DNA of 64,000 nucleotides from Hymenobacter norwichensis DSM 15439 (GTDB lineage: Bacteria; Bacteroidota; Bacteroidia; Cytophagales; Hymenobacteraceae), in contig NZ_ATVL01000006.1 in the NCBI RefSeq assembly GCF_000420705.1, positions 496,001 through 560,000 of the forward strand, in the 5' to 3' direction. The notes under the pieces were generated by a model that had not been told where the DNA came from, ran no database searches, and saw nothing but the letters and a program-made list of their open reading frames with translations. Positions 47,513-56,965 of this stretch are shown piece by piece; the stretch's first letter is position 1; each line of letters starts with the position of its first letter. The position numbers and the translations under genes are program-made.

Positions 47513-48819
47513 GCTATTTCCGCCATACCCTTTTGTGCACCGGCCGTGGGCTGGCGGTAAGCTGCCTGCTTGCAGTTAGTGCCGCCGCTCAAACGCAGCC
47601 ACAGGCCGGAACTGCTACTCCACCTCGTCCCGGCTCCACCCCAGAAGTCCAATATTACCAGCCATCAACCACCGAAACGCCCGCTTTCTGGCCTCAAAAC
47701 GGCACCAACCATACAGCGCACGTTAGCGGCTGCCCCCAGCAGTCGGAGCAGATAATGGATGTGCAGGGAGAGCAGGAACCTGGGCAAGTGGTTGAAAGCA
47801 ACCAGCTGGCAGCCGAAAAAACGCGTAAGCTAAGCCGCACTTTTGCAGTGCCCAACGGCAAACCTTACGCTTTGGATACTCGCTATGGCCGGGTGCTGGT
47901 GAACGTGTGGAACCGTCCGGAAATCCGTACTGATGTAGACATCATTACTCGCGCCGACACCGACGAAAAAGCCCAACAGCTCCAGGAAATGATTCAGGTG
48001 GAGCTAACCGAAACCGACCCGGCAACCGGGGGCGTTGCGGTCCGCTCGAAGTTTGGCGCCATGCCCCATGGCTGCCGGAGCCGCACCAAGCTCTATGAGG
48101 TAAACTACACAGTGTGGATACCTCGCAATACTCCGTTGCGCGTATACAATACATTTGGCGAAGTCAGCATTCTTGGCGACTTGGTAGGTTCCACTGAACT
48201 GGCCGTGGAATACGGTACGCTACGCACCGGCCGCTTGGAAGGCAGCAAAAACCTGCTGCGCATCGGCAATGGACAGGCCTCGATACCATATGTGCGGCAA
48301 GCGGGAATTGATGCTTCCTACTCTCGGTTGCGGCTGGATGTCGGCCAAGTGGTAGACTTGCGCAACAACTACTCTGACATCAATATTGGGGTGGTGCAGG
48401 ATTTGAGCGTGCACAGCAAATACGGCGACGTAGCGCTGGGTACCATCCGCAACTTGCGCGGTACCTCGGGCTTTTCCACTTTCAGCATCGACAAAATAAG
48501 CAACCAACTGGACATGACAGTGCAGTATTGCCCCAATTTTGAGGTGCGCAATACCGGCCGCAACTTCCGGGCTATCAACCTGGACGGGGGCTATAGCACC
48601 ATCTTGTTGAACTTCGCCGATGAGGCCGGGTTCAACTTCGATGTAAACACTCAGCACGGTAAGCTACTGGTTGACAAGAAACTGGTGCACGTAGCATCAG
48701 AGGAAAGCAGCCCGGTTTCCAGTGACATGCAAGGCACTTTCGGGGTGGCCAAAGCCCGCTCTGCCTCCAGCAATGTCAACATAAAGGTGCGCTACGGCAA
48801 CGTGCGCTTCAACCGCTAG
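47509..48819 (+). CDS. Secreted adhesin-like protein (DUF4097-type)
   Basis: This 436-residue protein starts in the ATGA overlap with the putative anti-sigma gene. It has a signal peptide (RGLAVSCLLAVSAAAQTQ), a polar linker, then a right-handed beta-helix-like region from about residue 130: TRYGRVLVNVWNRPEIRTDVDI, NTFGEVSILGDLVGSTELAVEYGTLRTGRLEG and FATIRNLRG-type rungs such as SKYGDVALGTIRNLRGTSGFSTFSIDKI, to the end NIKVRYGNVRFNR. This repeat type is that of DUF4097/auto-transporter adhesin-like proteins. It probably depends on the sigma factor operon for expression. Confidence 0.8.
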   Translation: MSYFRHTLLCTGRGLAVSCLLAVSAAAQTQPQAGTATPPRPGSTPEVQYYQPSTTETPAFWPQNGTNHTAHVSGCPQQSEQIMDVQGEQEPGQVVESNQLAAEKTRKLSRTFAVPNGKPYALDTRYGRVLVNVWNRPEIRTDVDIITRADTDEKAQQLQEMIQVELTETDPATGGVAVRSKFGAMPHGCRSRTKLYEVNYTVWIPRNTPLRVYNTFGEVSILGDLVGSTELAVEYGTLRTGRLEGSKNLLRIGNGQASIPYVRQAGIDASYSRLRLDVGQVVDLRNNYSDINIGVVQDLSVHSKYGDVALGTIRNLRGTSGFSTFSIDKISNQLDMTVQYCPNFEVRNTGRNFRAINLDGGYSTILLNFADEAGFNFDVNTQHGKLLVDKKLVHVASEESSPVSSDMQGTFGVAKARSASSNVNIKVRYGNVRFNR

Positions 48820-48850
48820 TCTGGCCGACAACATTCGACGCGGCTTATCT

Positions 48851-48888
48851 AACGGCGTTCTGCATGTGGTGCAGGACGCCGTTCTTTG
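48851..48888 (+). terminator. Terminator after DUF4097-type gene
   Basis: AACGGCGTTCTGCA (48851-48864) pairs with 48870-48883 over 14 positions with one G-T wobble around TGTGG, followed by CTTTG. The next start is at 48893. Confidence 0.8.
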
Positions 48889-48892
48889 TTGA

Positions 48893-49456
48893 ATGCTTAC
48901 CTGCCTTGCCAACTTCTCGCGCCGCCTGTTGCTGTTTCTACTACTGGCGCTGGCGGCGGGGCCACTACTTGCCCAAACGCCAACTGCCATGTCTGCTTCC
49001 TCCTCGTCGGCTGTGCTACCTTCTGCTATGCGCACGTACACCCTGCGGCTGAAACCCGGACAGGATCTGCGTCAGCAGCTTAACGCTTTCGTAACGGAGC
49101 ATCAAGTGAAGGCGGGGACTATGGTAACGGGTGTAGGTAGCCTTACACAGGCTACGCTGCGGCTTGCCAACCAGGAGAATCCTACGGTATACCGCGGCCA
49201 CTTCGAAATTGTATCCCTCGTAGGTACACTCTCCGTCAACGGTAGCCATCTGCACTTGTCCGTATCCGATTCCACGGGGCGCACTGTCGGCGGGCATCTG
49301 CTCGATGGCAACTTGGTGTACACCACTGCTGAACTAGTAATCGGGGTGCTGGAAGAAGTGGAGTTTCGCCGCGAAATCGACCCCACATTTGGCTATCGGG
49401 AGCTAACCGTACACCCAACTCCCCCAAAACCATCTACCAAAAAGCCGCGGAGGTAA
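48893..49456 (+). CDS. Exported PPC/DUF296-domain protein
   Basis: This 187-residue protein carries a clear signal peptide (LTCLANFSRRLLLFLLLALAAGPLLAQTP), unlike the usual cytoplasmic PPC/DUF296 proteins. The domain spans residues 46-175: YTLRLKPGQDLRQQLNAFVTEHQVKAGTMVTGVGSLTQATLRLANQ and NGSHLHLSVSDSTGRTVGGHLLDGNLVYTTAELVIGVLEEVEFRREIDP. His119, His121 and His135 are at the positions that form a zinc site in the trimer of the family. A secreted location makes DNA binding unlikely. A lysine-rich proline tail (PKPSTKKPRR) ends it. Confidence 0.85.
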   Translation: MLTCLANFSRRLLLFLLLALAAGPLLAQTPTAMSASSSSAVLPSAMRTYTLRLKPGQDLRQQLNAFVTEHQVKAGTMVTGVGSLTQATLRLANQENPTVYRGHFEIVSLVGTLSVNGSHLHLSVSDSTGRTVGGHLLDGNLVYTTAELVIGVLEEVEFRREIDPTFGYRELTVHPTPPKPSTKKPRR

Positions 49457-49589
49457 CCGGAAAATTTTATTGGAGCCGGCCCAATCGTTCTATTTCAGGC
49501 AGGCGTTGCAATGCGTATTATTGTAGGAATATCCGCGGTGCTTTTTCAAGGCGGCCGGCTATGATTAATTCCTTACGCTATTCTGCTTG

Positions 49590-52500
49590 ATGCACCGTTA
49601 TCCTTATGGCCTGGCGCTAGCGCTGCTGGCTGGCGCGCCTAGCGTGGCCCTTGCCCAAACCCCTTCTCCAACGACCCCGCTGCCGCCTCTTACTTACTCG
49701 CCCGATGCGCTGAAAGAGGGTGTGGAACTGTACGACAAACAGCAGTACGAGGCCGCCGTTGCCCGCTACCGCGCCGTCACGCCCGGCGACTCGCTGTATC
49801 CGGCGGTGCAGAGCGAGCTGGCCACCACCTACTTGGCCCTGGAGAAATACCGAGAGGCACTGGAAGCCGCCAACCGGGCGCTGGCCCTGCACTACCTCGA
49901 CCCGCAACCCTACGTGGCCGCCGCCTGGGCCGAAGAAGAGCTGAAGCACCTAGATAAGGCTCAGGCTTTCTACGATGCGGGCCTGAAGCGCTACCCATAC
50001 CACCAGACGTTGTGGTTCAACCAGGGCGTAATGCAGGTGGAAGCCAAGCGGTTTGAGGATGGCTTCCGCAGCTTGCAGCGTGGCGTGAGCCTCAAGCCAA
50101 CGCACCCCAACAGCCACTATCAACTGGCCAGCCTGGCTATGCGCCAGGGCCAAACCAGCCGCGCCATGCTTGGCTTGCTGGCGTACCTGCTGGTTAACCC
50201 CGATGGCTCGAACAGCCACGATATGCTCGTAACGTTAGAGCAGCTGGCTACCCACACGGCCGTTGTGGAGGAAAACCGTAAAATCACGCCTTTCCTGCCC
50301 AACGAAGCCTTCAAAGAGCTGGACTTACTCATCGACTCCAAGGTGGCGCTGCGCCCCGAGTACGTATCGAAAGTGAAGTTCAATGCGGCGCTAGTGAAGC
50401 AGACGCAGCTGCTGGTAGAGAAATTCCCTGCGGCGGCAACCGACGACTATTGGGTGCGCCTCTACGGCCCGCTGGTGGAGCAGCTCCGTCAGGGCGACAA
50501 TCTAACTACTTTCACTTACCTCGTGCTGGCCTCCGCCGACGATAAAAAGGCGGCGCAGTGGGTGAAAGGCAACAAAAGCAAAGTGGAGAAGCTCTACACT
50601 GTCCTCACGCCTGCGCTGCTTCGCATTCGGGAGCAGCAGCCTGTGGAGCGCGACGGCAAAACCGTCCTTGCCAAAGCCTGGTTCGATGATGAGGCCCGCG
50701 TGGACGGCCTCGGCGAAGGCACGGTGCAGGGCGAAGAGCGCCGCTTCACCGGGCCATGGCTGTTTGTAAACCAAGCCGGCTCGGTGGAAGAGGAAGGCAA
50801 CTACGGCCCCGATTTCAAGCGCACCGGTACCTGGCGCCATTACCACCCCAACGGCCAGCTGCAACGCACCGTGTCTTACCGCAACGGCGAGATGGAAGGC
50901 CTCGTGCGCGACTACCACGACAACGGTCAGCTTGCCTCAGAAATGCCCATGACTCAGGGCAAAGTTAACGGGTTGATGAAGGTGTTCACCTATTGCGGAG
51001 AGTTGAGCGAAACCCGCACTTTCCGGGCTGGCGAGCTGGAAGGGCCGTATCAGGAGCTGTATCCGGGGGGTAAGCTAAAAATGAAAACTGACCTGCGCGC
51101 CGACAAACAGGAAGGCGTGCAAACCTATTTCTACTCCGACGGCAGCAAGGAGTACGAATACACTTACGTAGCCGGCAAAAAGCAAGGCCCTTTCTTGGTC
51201 AACTTCGCCGACAATGTGCCCGAGAAGCGCGGTACCTACGACCAAGGGGAGCTGCACGGCCCCTATACCGACTATTTCTCCAACGGCCAGCTGGAAAATA
51301 CCGGCACATTCACGCACGGCAAGCGCACGGGGCTGTGGAAAGAATATTTTGCCGATGGTAAACTGAGCGCCGAAGTTCCTCACGACGAAGCCGGCGAACT
51401 GCACGGTACCTACCACGACTACAACTACCAGGGCAAGCTGTTTTCGGACCTCGACTACGAGCATGGCCGGCTCACGCGGCTGCGCTACTACGACCCCACC
51501 ACCAGCAAGCTGGTGCAGGATACGCCCATCAAGAAAGGCCGCGTGCCAGTGCAGCTGCGCGGTGCCGATGGCATTACTACTGGCACCGGTACCTACCTCG
51601 ACGGGCAGATGGAGGGCGAGTGGCGCTGGCAGTACACCAATGGCGTATTGCAGCAGATGCGCAGCTACAAGCAAGGCCAACAGGAGGGCAGCGCCGTGGA
51701 ATACTACGCCAACGGACAGCTGAAAAAGCGCACCAACTACCGCAACGGCAGCCTAGAAGGCACGTTCGAGTCGTTTTTGCGCGATGGCCAGCGCAGCCAA
51801 ACTGGCTATTACCGCGCCGGTCAGCAGCAGGGCCCCTGGCGCGACTACTACGCCGACGGTCAAGTGAGCGAGGAGTATGAGATGCACCAAGGCCAGAAAA
51901 ACGGCGTCACGCGCAGCTTTGCCCCGAACGGCAAGCTTACCGAGTCGCGTGTGTATGCTTTCGGGCGCAAGCTGGAGCTAACTACCTACGATACGTTGGG
52001 TGGCGTGCTGAGCCACATTGTGCAGCAGCCTGCTACCAAGGAGTTTATCTTTGTCTATCCTAACGGCAAAGTGCACTACCGCACACCGGTAGCCTGCTAC
52101 GAAAACCGCGGGCCAGCCACCTGGTACCATCTTAGCGGGCAGCCGGAGGTGGTGCTCAACTACGAAGCCGACCGGCGCCACGGTCCTTATAAGTCGTATT
52201 TTCAGAACGGCCAGCTCCACTACAGCGGCGAGTTTCGCAACGGCGAGCGGCACGGCCTCTGGCAAGAGTATTACTCGAGCGGGCAGCTGCGCTCCACTAT
52301 CAACTACCGCTACGGCAATTGGGTGGGCGAAACCCGCTACTACTTCCCCAACGGCAAGCTGGAAGCGGTGCAGAACTACCTCTACGGTACGCCCGAAGGT
52401 GTTTCGCAGTACTATAACCCCGCCGGCGAACTGCTGGAAGAGCGCCTCTACGAGCACGGCAACCTGGCTGCCTTCCGCCCCGGCCACGACCAATTGGGCC

Positions 52501-52898
52501 CCTGGCAGCGTATCGAAAAGCTGACTGGAACAATGAAAACCAGCTTTGCCAACGGCAAGCCCGCAACCGACGAAACTGTGCGCGGCGGCATGGTTGACGG
52601 AACTCGTACCACATACTACAGTTCCGGCCAGGTGTTTCGCCGCATGAGCTTTAAAGAAGGCCTGCTCACTGGCACGCTCACCGGCTACCACCCCAGCGGC
52701 AAGCTGATGGAGGAAGAGCAATACCTGCACGGCGAGTTGCACGGCCGCTGCCGCTATTACCGTCCTGATGGCACCCTGGAGCGAGAGGAAAGCTACCGCA
52801 GCGGCGAAAAACTGGGCCCGACTGTATATTACGATACCAAGGGCAAGCCCACTAAGACGGAAATTTACTGGAATCAGTACGTGTATGAAGGCAAATAA
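49590..52898 (+). CDS. Giant TPR + MORN-type repeat protein, exported
   Basis: ATG 49590 gives 1102 residues with a signal peptide (LALALLAGAPSVALAQTPS). Residues about 30-220 are tetratricopeptide repeats (AYDKQQYEAAVARYRAVTPGD-like, EKYREALEAANRALALHYLDP, NQGVMQVEAKRFEDGFRSLQRGVSLKP). From about residue 410 to the end run some 20 MORN-like repeats such as YHPNGQLQRTVSYRNGEMEG, YSDGSKEYEYTYVAGKKQG and YSSGQLRSTINYRYGNWVG. Such repeats are annotated as YwqK-family antitoxins in databases, but nothing here suggests a toxin-antitoxin pair. The next gene starts 14 bases before this stop. Confidence 0.85.
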   Translation: MHRYPYGLALALLAGAPSVALAQTPSPTTPLPPLTYSPDALKEGVELYDKQQYEAAVARYRAVTPGDSLYPAVQSELATTYLALEKYREALEAANRALALHYLDPQPYVAAAWAEEELKHLDKAQAFYDAGLKRYPYHQTLWFNQGVMQVEAKRFEDGFRSLQRGVSLKPTHPNSHYQLASLAMRQGQTSRAMLGLLAYLLVNPDGSNSHDMLVTLEQLATHTAVVEENRKITPFLPNEAFKELDLLIDSKVALRPEYVSKVKFNAALVKQTQLLVEKFPAAATDDYWVRLYGPLVEQLRQGDNLTTFTYLVLASADDKKAAQWVKGNKSKVEKLYTVLTPALLRIREQQPVERDGKTVLAKAWFDDEARVDGLGEGTVQGEERRFTGPWLFVNQAGSVEEEGNYGPDFKRTGTWRHYHPNGQLQRTVSYRNGEMEGLVRDYHDNGQLASEMPMTQGKVNGLMKVFTYCGELSETRTFRAGELEGPYQELYPGGKLKMKTDLRADKQEGVQTYFYSDGSKEYEYTYVAGKKQGPFLVNFADNVPEKRGTYDQGELHGPYTDYFSNGQLENTGTFTHGKRTGLWKEYFADGKLSAEVPHDEAGELHGTYHDYNYQGKLFSDLDYEHGRLTRLRYYDPTTSKLVQDTPIKKGRVPVQLRGADGITTGTGTYLDGQMEGEWRWQYTNGVLQQMRSYKQGQQEGSAVEYYANGQLKKRTNYRNGSLEGTFESFLRDGQRSQTGYYRAGQQQGPWRDYYADGQVSEEYEMHQGQKNGVTRSFAPNGKLTESRVYAFGRKLELTTYDTLGGVLSHIVQQPATKEFIFVYPNGKVHYRTPVACYENRGPATWYHLSGQPEVVLNYEADRRHGPYKSYFQNGQLHYSGEFRNGERHGLWQEYYSSGQLRSTINYRYGNWVGETRYYFPNGKLEAVQNYLYGTPEGVSQYYNPAGELLEERLYEHGNLAAFRPGHDQLGPWQRIEKLTGTMKTSFANGKPATDETVRGGMVDGTRTTYYSSGQVFRRMSFKEGLLTGTLTGYHPSGKLMEEEQYLHGELHGRCRYYRPDGTLEREESYRSGEKLGPTVYYDTKGKPTKTEIYWNQYVYEGK

Positions 52899-54852
52899 GC
52901 ACTTGCGCCGCCACGCCGCGCTACTCGTTTTCTCAGGATTGCTAGGCTTGGTGGCGCCCGCCCTAGCCCAGCAGCCCGCGCAGCTTGTAACTGAAATGCA
53001 GGCGAAATTTCCGGGCGAAAAAGCCGTGTACCTCGATTACCGCACCGACGTAACCCTAGAGCTGAAAGGCGACTCGGTGGTGGTGCTGGCCCGGCACCAT
53101 CAGGACATGCTGCACCTTGATGCACAGTCGGCTATGTACGCCAACGACCGGGTGTTTAACTCGCACTTCAGCCGCTTGCAGAAGCTGGACGCCCGTACCA
53201 TGGTGCCGGCCGGCAACAGCTACAAAGCGGTGAAAGTGACGGATTTCAAAGAAAAGTTCGAGGTGCAGTCGGGCATTTTCTACGACGATACGCGGGCTAC
53301 AACGTTCAGCTTCCCGGCCGTATCGGCGGGGGCGCGTACCGTTACCGACTACACCGTGCGCCACCCCGACCCGCGCTTTCTGATGCCGTTCTACTTTGGG
53401 GCGCACATTCCCATGCGCCACGCCGAGCTGACGGTGACGGCCCCGCGCAGTATCAAGGTTAGCCACAAGCTTTTCCACGTCGAAAACACCCCAGTCAGCT
53501 TCACCAAGCAGGAAAAAGGCAACCTAGTCACCTACCGCTGGGCCGCCGACAACCTGCCCAGCCCACCCCGCGACGACGACGGCCCGGAGGCGGCGTACTA
53601 CTTACCGCATTTGGTGTATTTCGTGGAGGAAGTGCCCTCGGCGGCCGGGCAAGCACGCCGCATGCTGGCGGGGGTACCGGAGCTGTACAACCTGTACTCG
53701 GGCTTCGTGAGCAACCTCAATACCAAGGAAAGCCCTGATTTGCGCCACATCGTCGATTCGTTGGTGGTGGGAGCCAAAACCGAGCAGGAGCGGGTGCAGC
53801 GCATCTACTATTGGGTGCAGGACAACATCCGGTACGTGGCCTTCGAAAACGGGATGGGCGGCTTCATTCCGCGTGATGCCGGGCAGGTGTACGCCAAGCG
53901 CTACGGCGACTGCAAGGATATGGCCAACCTCACCCGCGAGATGCTGCGCATGACCGGCGTGAAGTCGTACCTCACCTGGATTGGTACCCGCGACTTACCC
54001 TACCGCTACTCCGAACTGGCTACGCCCGGCGTTGATAACCACATGATTACTACTTACGAAGCCAGTCCCGGTAAGTACGTGTTCCTGGATGCCACCAACA
54101 AGTACATGCCCTACGGCTTGCCCTCGTCGTTTATTCAAGGTAAAGAGGCACTGCTGGCTATTGATGGCAAAACCTGCAAAGTGGTGGAGGTGCCGGTGAT
54201 GGAAAATAACCGCAGCCCGGTGGCCGACGTGTCGGTATTGACGCTGGACGACAAAGGGGGCTTGCGCGGCAAAGGCAGCCTGCAACTTGGTGGCTACGCC
54301 AAGGTGCGGCAGAGCTATGCCCTCGACGGCCTCAACCAACTGGAGGAAACTCGCTACGTGAAAGGACTGCTGGAACGCGGTAACAACAAGTTCTTTGTCG
54401 ACAAGTACAGCGTCAGCCACCTCGACACCCACGACCAGCCCCTGACCATCGACTACGAGTACCGCTTGCAGGATTACGTGCAGAAGCTCGACGACGAAAT
54501 CTACGTGAACCTGAACTTGGACCAGCCCTACGCTCACGATAAAATTGACGCTGCCAAGCGCCGCCTTCCCCGCGTAAACGAGTACGCCCACCAGAACCGC
54601 ACCCGCACCGAGCTGGAAATTCCGGCCGGCTACGACGTGGAGTATCTACCCGCCACTGCCGAGTCCAAAGACCCGCTGTTTGGCTTCCGCATCAAATATG
54701 AGCGGCAGGGCAACAAGATTGTGCAGGACAAAGAGCTGTACATCAACTACCTGATGCTTCAGCCCCAGCAGTTCAACCAGTGGAATGCCGGCATCGATAA
54801 GCTGAATGCCGCCTACCGGGAAACCGTGATTTTCAAGAAAAAGCGGGTGTAA
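52885..54852 (+). CDS. DUF3857 transglutaminase-like protein, active-site intact
   Basis: This 656-residue protein from ATG 52885 overlaps the MORN gene by 14 bases. It has a signal peptide (LLVFSGLLGLVAPALAQQP), an N-terminal DUF3857 domain (about residues 50-200) and a transglutaminase-like domain from about 300 to 405. The triad is present: Cys343 in KRYGDCKDMANLTREML, His386 in GVDNHMITTYE and Asp402 in YVFLDATNKYMP. A C-terminal beta domain follows (YEYRLQDYVQKLDDEIYVNLNL). Periplasmic, function unknown; the next gene is a paralogue. Confidence 0.88.
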   Translation: MKANKHLRRHAALLVFSGLLGLVAPALAQQPAQLVTEMQAKFPGEKAVYLDYRTDVTLELKGDSVVVLARHHQDMLHLDAQSAMYANDRVFNSHFSRLQKLDARTMVPAGNSYKAVKVTDFKEKFEVQSGIFYDDTRATTFSFPAVSAGARTVTDYTVRHPDPRFLMPFYFGAHIPMRHAELTVTAPRSIKVSHKLFHVENTPVSFTKQEKGNLVTYRWAADNLPSPPRDDDGPEAAYYLPHLVYFVEEVPSAAGQARRMLAGVPELYNLYSGFVSNLNTKESPDLRHIVDSLVVGAKTEQERVQRIYYWVQDNIRYVAFENGMGGFIPRDAGQVYAKRYGDCKDMANLTREMLRMTGVKSYLTWIGTRDLPYRYSELATPGVDNHMITTYEASPGKYVFLDATNKYMPYGLPSSFIQGKEALLAIDGKTCKVVEVPVMENNRSPVADVSVLTLDDKGGLRGKGSLQLGGYAKVRQSYALDGLNQLEETRYVKGLLERGNNKFFVDKYSVSHLDTHDQPLTIDYEYRLQDYVQKLDDEIYVNLNLDQPYAHDKIDAAKRRLPRVNEYAHQNRTRTELEIPAGYDVEYLPATAESKDPLFGFRIKYERQGNKIVQDKELYINYLMLQPQQFNQWNAGIDKLNAAYRETVIFKKKRV

Positions 54853-54886
54853 TTCGGGTAGTTTCTATCATCATTATCAACCCTAT

Positions 54887-56875
54887 ATGAAGTTTTTATC
54901 TGCTGCTCGGGCTACCACGTTGGCTGTGCTGCTGGCCGCTGCCATGCCGCTACTAGCCCAAACGGTACCCACTACGCTGCAATACGCCACCTATACCTGG
55001 GATGCCAAGCGCACCAAGCGCCTAGCGGTTTCAGAGGAGGAAATCAAGCAGCCAGCCTTGATGCTGCGCGATTTTACAGCCCACGAGTACCTATACAGCC
55101 CGCAGGACAAGGGCTTGAAGCTATATTCGACGGAGCACCGCATCGTGCGCGTCAACACGTCGGAAGGCATTGAGCGGTTCAACAAAATTTATATTCCGCA
55201 GGATGGCGGCCAACTGCTGTTCCTCAAAGCCCGCACCATTAGTCCGCGGGGAGAGGTAGTGGAGGTGAATGAGAGCAGCATCAAGGAGCTGAAAGACGAG
55301 GATGGCCGCCGCGGCTACAAGATTTTCGCGGTGGAAGGCGTCGAGAAAGGCTCGGAAATCGAGTACGTATTTCTGCGCGAGCGGGCGCCCAAGTTCTTCG
55401 GGCGCGACTACCTGCAAAGCGACTTGCCGGCTCGCGACGTGACCTTTGAGCTAATTTCGCCGGAAGCCCTGACCTTTGATGCCCGCGTGTACCACGGCCC
55501 AGCCGCCTCCCGCGACACCGTGCTGGCCGGCAAGCGCCACATCCGAATGAAGCTGACCCAGGTGCCCGCCGCGCATGAAGAAGCCTTTGCCGAAACAGGA
55601 GCCGAACGGATGCGGGTGGAATACAAACTGGCATACAGCGCCCAACGAGGCCGTACCCGACTCTTCACCTGGTCGGATGCCAGCCAGTACCTGCACGAAA
55701 ACATTTATACGTTAGGCAAGGACGAAGCCAAGGCGGCCGATAGAGTGTTGAAAGCCGCCAAAGTGCCCGCCGGCGACACCGAAACCCGCGTGCGGGCCTT
55801 GGAGCAGTACCTAAAAACCAACTTCAATGTGCAGGAAGGTGGCGACTTTAACCTGGCGCGGGTGGCCGCTACGCACAACGCTTCTGATGTGGGCATCACC
55901 CGGCTGTTCGGGGCGCTACTCAAGCGGCTGAGCATCGAGCATGAGCTGGTAGTAACCACCGACCGGTCGGACGTAGTCTTCGATGAGTCGTTTGACTCAT
56001 GGAACTACCTCGACAACTACGCCCTCTACTTCCCCGAAACCAAGCAGCTGCTGGCCCCCGCCCGCCCCGATTTTCGCTACGGTATGGTGCCCTCTGGCTG
56101 GACCGCCAATAAGGGCCTATTCGTACGTACCGTGAAGCTGGGCTCCACCGAATCGGCGGTGGGTACCGTGCGCGAGATTCCGACGCTAAGCGCTGAGCAG
56201 AGCCCTTCCGACCTGGACATTAAAGTGAAGTTTACCCCGGAGCTAGACAAGGCCTTCGTGGATTTACACCAAGTGTTGGGCGGCTACCACGCGCAGGAAA
56301 TCCAGCCATTCTATTCGCTGATTCCAGAAGAAAAGCGCACCGAGATACTACAGGCGCTGGTGAAGAGCAGCGTGCCCGATGCTACTTTTCAGAGCGTGAA
56401 AGTGACCAACGGCGAGGCCGGGCTGAGCCCGCTCAGCAAGCCGTTTCTGATAGACGCCAACGTGGAATCGGTGGCGCTGCTCAACAAGGCTGGGCAACGT
56501 TACCTGTTCAAGATTGGCGACCTGCTGGGGCCACAGTCGGAGCTGTACCAGGTGGAAGCCCGGCAATACGACGTGGAAAACGACTTCAACCGGCGCTACA
56601 ACCGTATCATCACGCTGGAACTACCCGCTGGCTACCAAGTGCGCAACCTGCAAGACCTGAACGCCGATGTGAAAGCCGGCCCCGACGCCAAAGATCCGCT
56701 TTACTACTTCAACTCGAAGTATGACGTGCAGGGCCAGATTGTGAAAGTCACTATCACGGAAGCCTACCGCCAGATTCGGTGGCCCAAGAAGGATTTTGAA
56801 GCCTTTCGGGAAGTGGTAAACGCTGCCGCCAACTTCAACAAAGTGGTGTTGGTGCTGGAAAAGAAGAAAAGCTGA
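54887..56875 (+). CDS. DUF3857 protein, apparently inactive transglutaminase
   Basis: This 662-residue protein has a signal peptide (LAVLLAAAMPLLAQTV), a DUF3857 domain (about 30-250) and a transglutaminase-like region (about 285-400). Where the paralogue has GDCKDMANL, this one has NASDVGITRLFGALLKRL, so the Cys is missing. The later LDNYALYFPETKQLLAPARP also lacks the His and Asp. It is therefore probably catalytically dead. The C-terminal part (YEVENDFNRRYNRIITLELPAGYQV-like) aligns with the paralogue. It follows it by 34 bp and likely shares its transcript. Confidence 0.85.
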   Translation: MKFLSAARATTLAVLLAAAMPLLAQTVPTTLQYATYTWDAKRTKRLAVSEEEIKQPALMLRDFTAHEYLYSPQDKGLKLYSTEHRIVRVNTSEGIERFNKIYIPQDGGQLLFLKARTISPRGEVVEVNESSIKELKDEDGRRGYKIFAVEGVEKGSEIEYVFLRERAPKFFGRDYLQSDLPARDVTFELISPEALTFDARVYHGPAASRDTVLAGKRHIRMKLTQVPAAHEEAFAETGAERMRVEYKLAYSAQRGRTRLFTWSDASQYLHENIYTLGKDEAKAADRVLKAAKVPAGDTETRVRALEQYLKTNFNVQEGGDFNLARVAATHNASDVGITRLFGALLKRLSIEHELVVTTDRSDVVFDESFDSWNYLDNYALYFPETKQLLAPARPDFRYGMVPSGWTANKGLFVRTVKLGSTESAVGTVREIPTLSAEQSPSDLDIKVKFTPELDKAFVDLHQVLGGYHAQEIQPFYSLIPEEKRTEILQALVKSSVPDATFQSVKVTNGEAGLSPLSKPFLIDANVESVALLNKAGQRYLFKIGDLLGPQSELYQVEARQYDVENDFNRRYNRIITLELPAGYQVRNLQDLNADVKAGPDAKDPLYYFNSKYDVQGQIVKVTITEAYRQIRWPKKDFEAFREVVNAAANFNKVVLVLEKKKS

Positions 56876-56909
56876 TACCCGCAGTTTGCACAGTGTATAT
56901 AGCGGTACG

Positions 56910-56945
56910 TGTAGCACGAGGCAGAAGCTTCGTGCTACATTTACT
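56910..56945 (+). terminator. Terminator after DUF3857 genes
   Basis: TGTAGCACGA (56910-56919) is the exact complement of 56930-56939, with a 10-base loop and TTTACTTT following. Similar TATATAGCGG-start sequence also occurs at 40040, so this 3' region may be part of a dispersed repeat. Confidence 0.65.
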
Positions 56946-56965
56946 TTATACCCGTTCCGTCTGCT

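Noticed and set aside
49590..52898. MORN-repeat protein as a YwqK-type antitoxin
   Set aside because: Databases use that name for MORN-repeat proteins, but there is no toxin partner, the protein is exported and over 1100 residues long.
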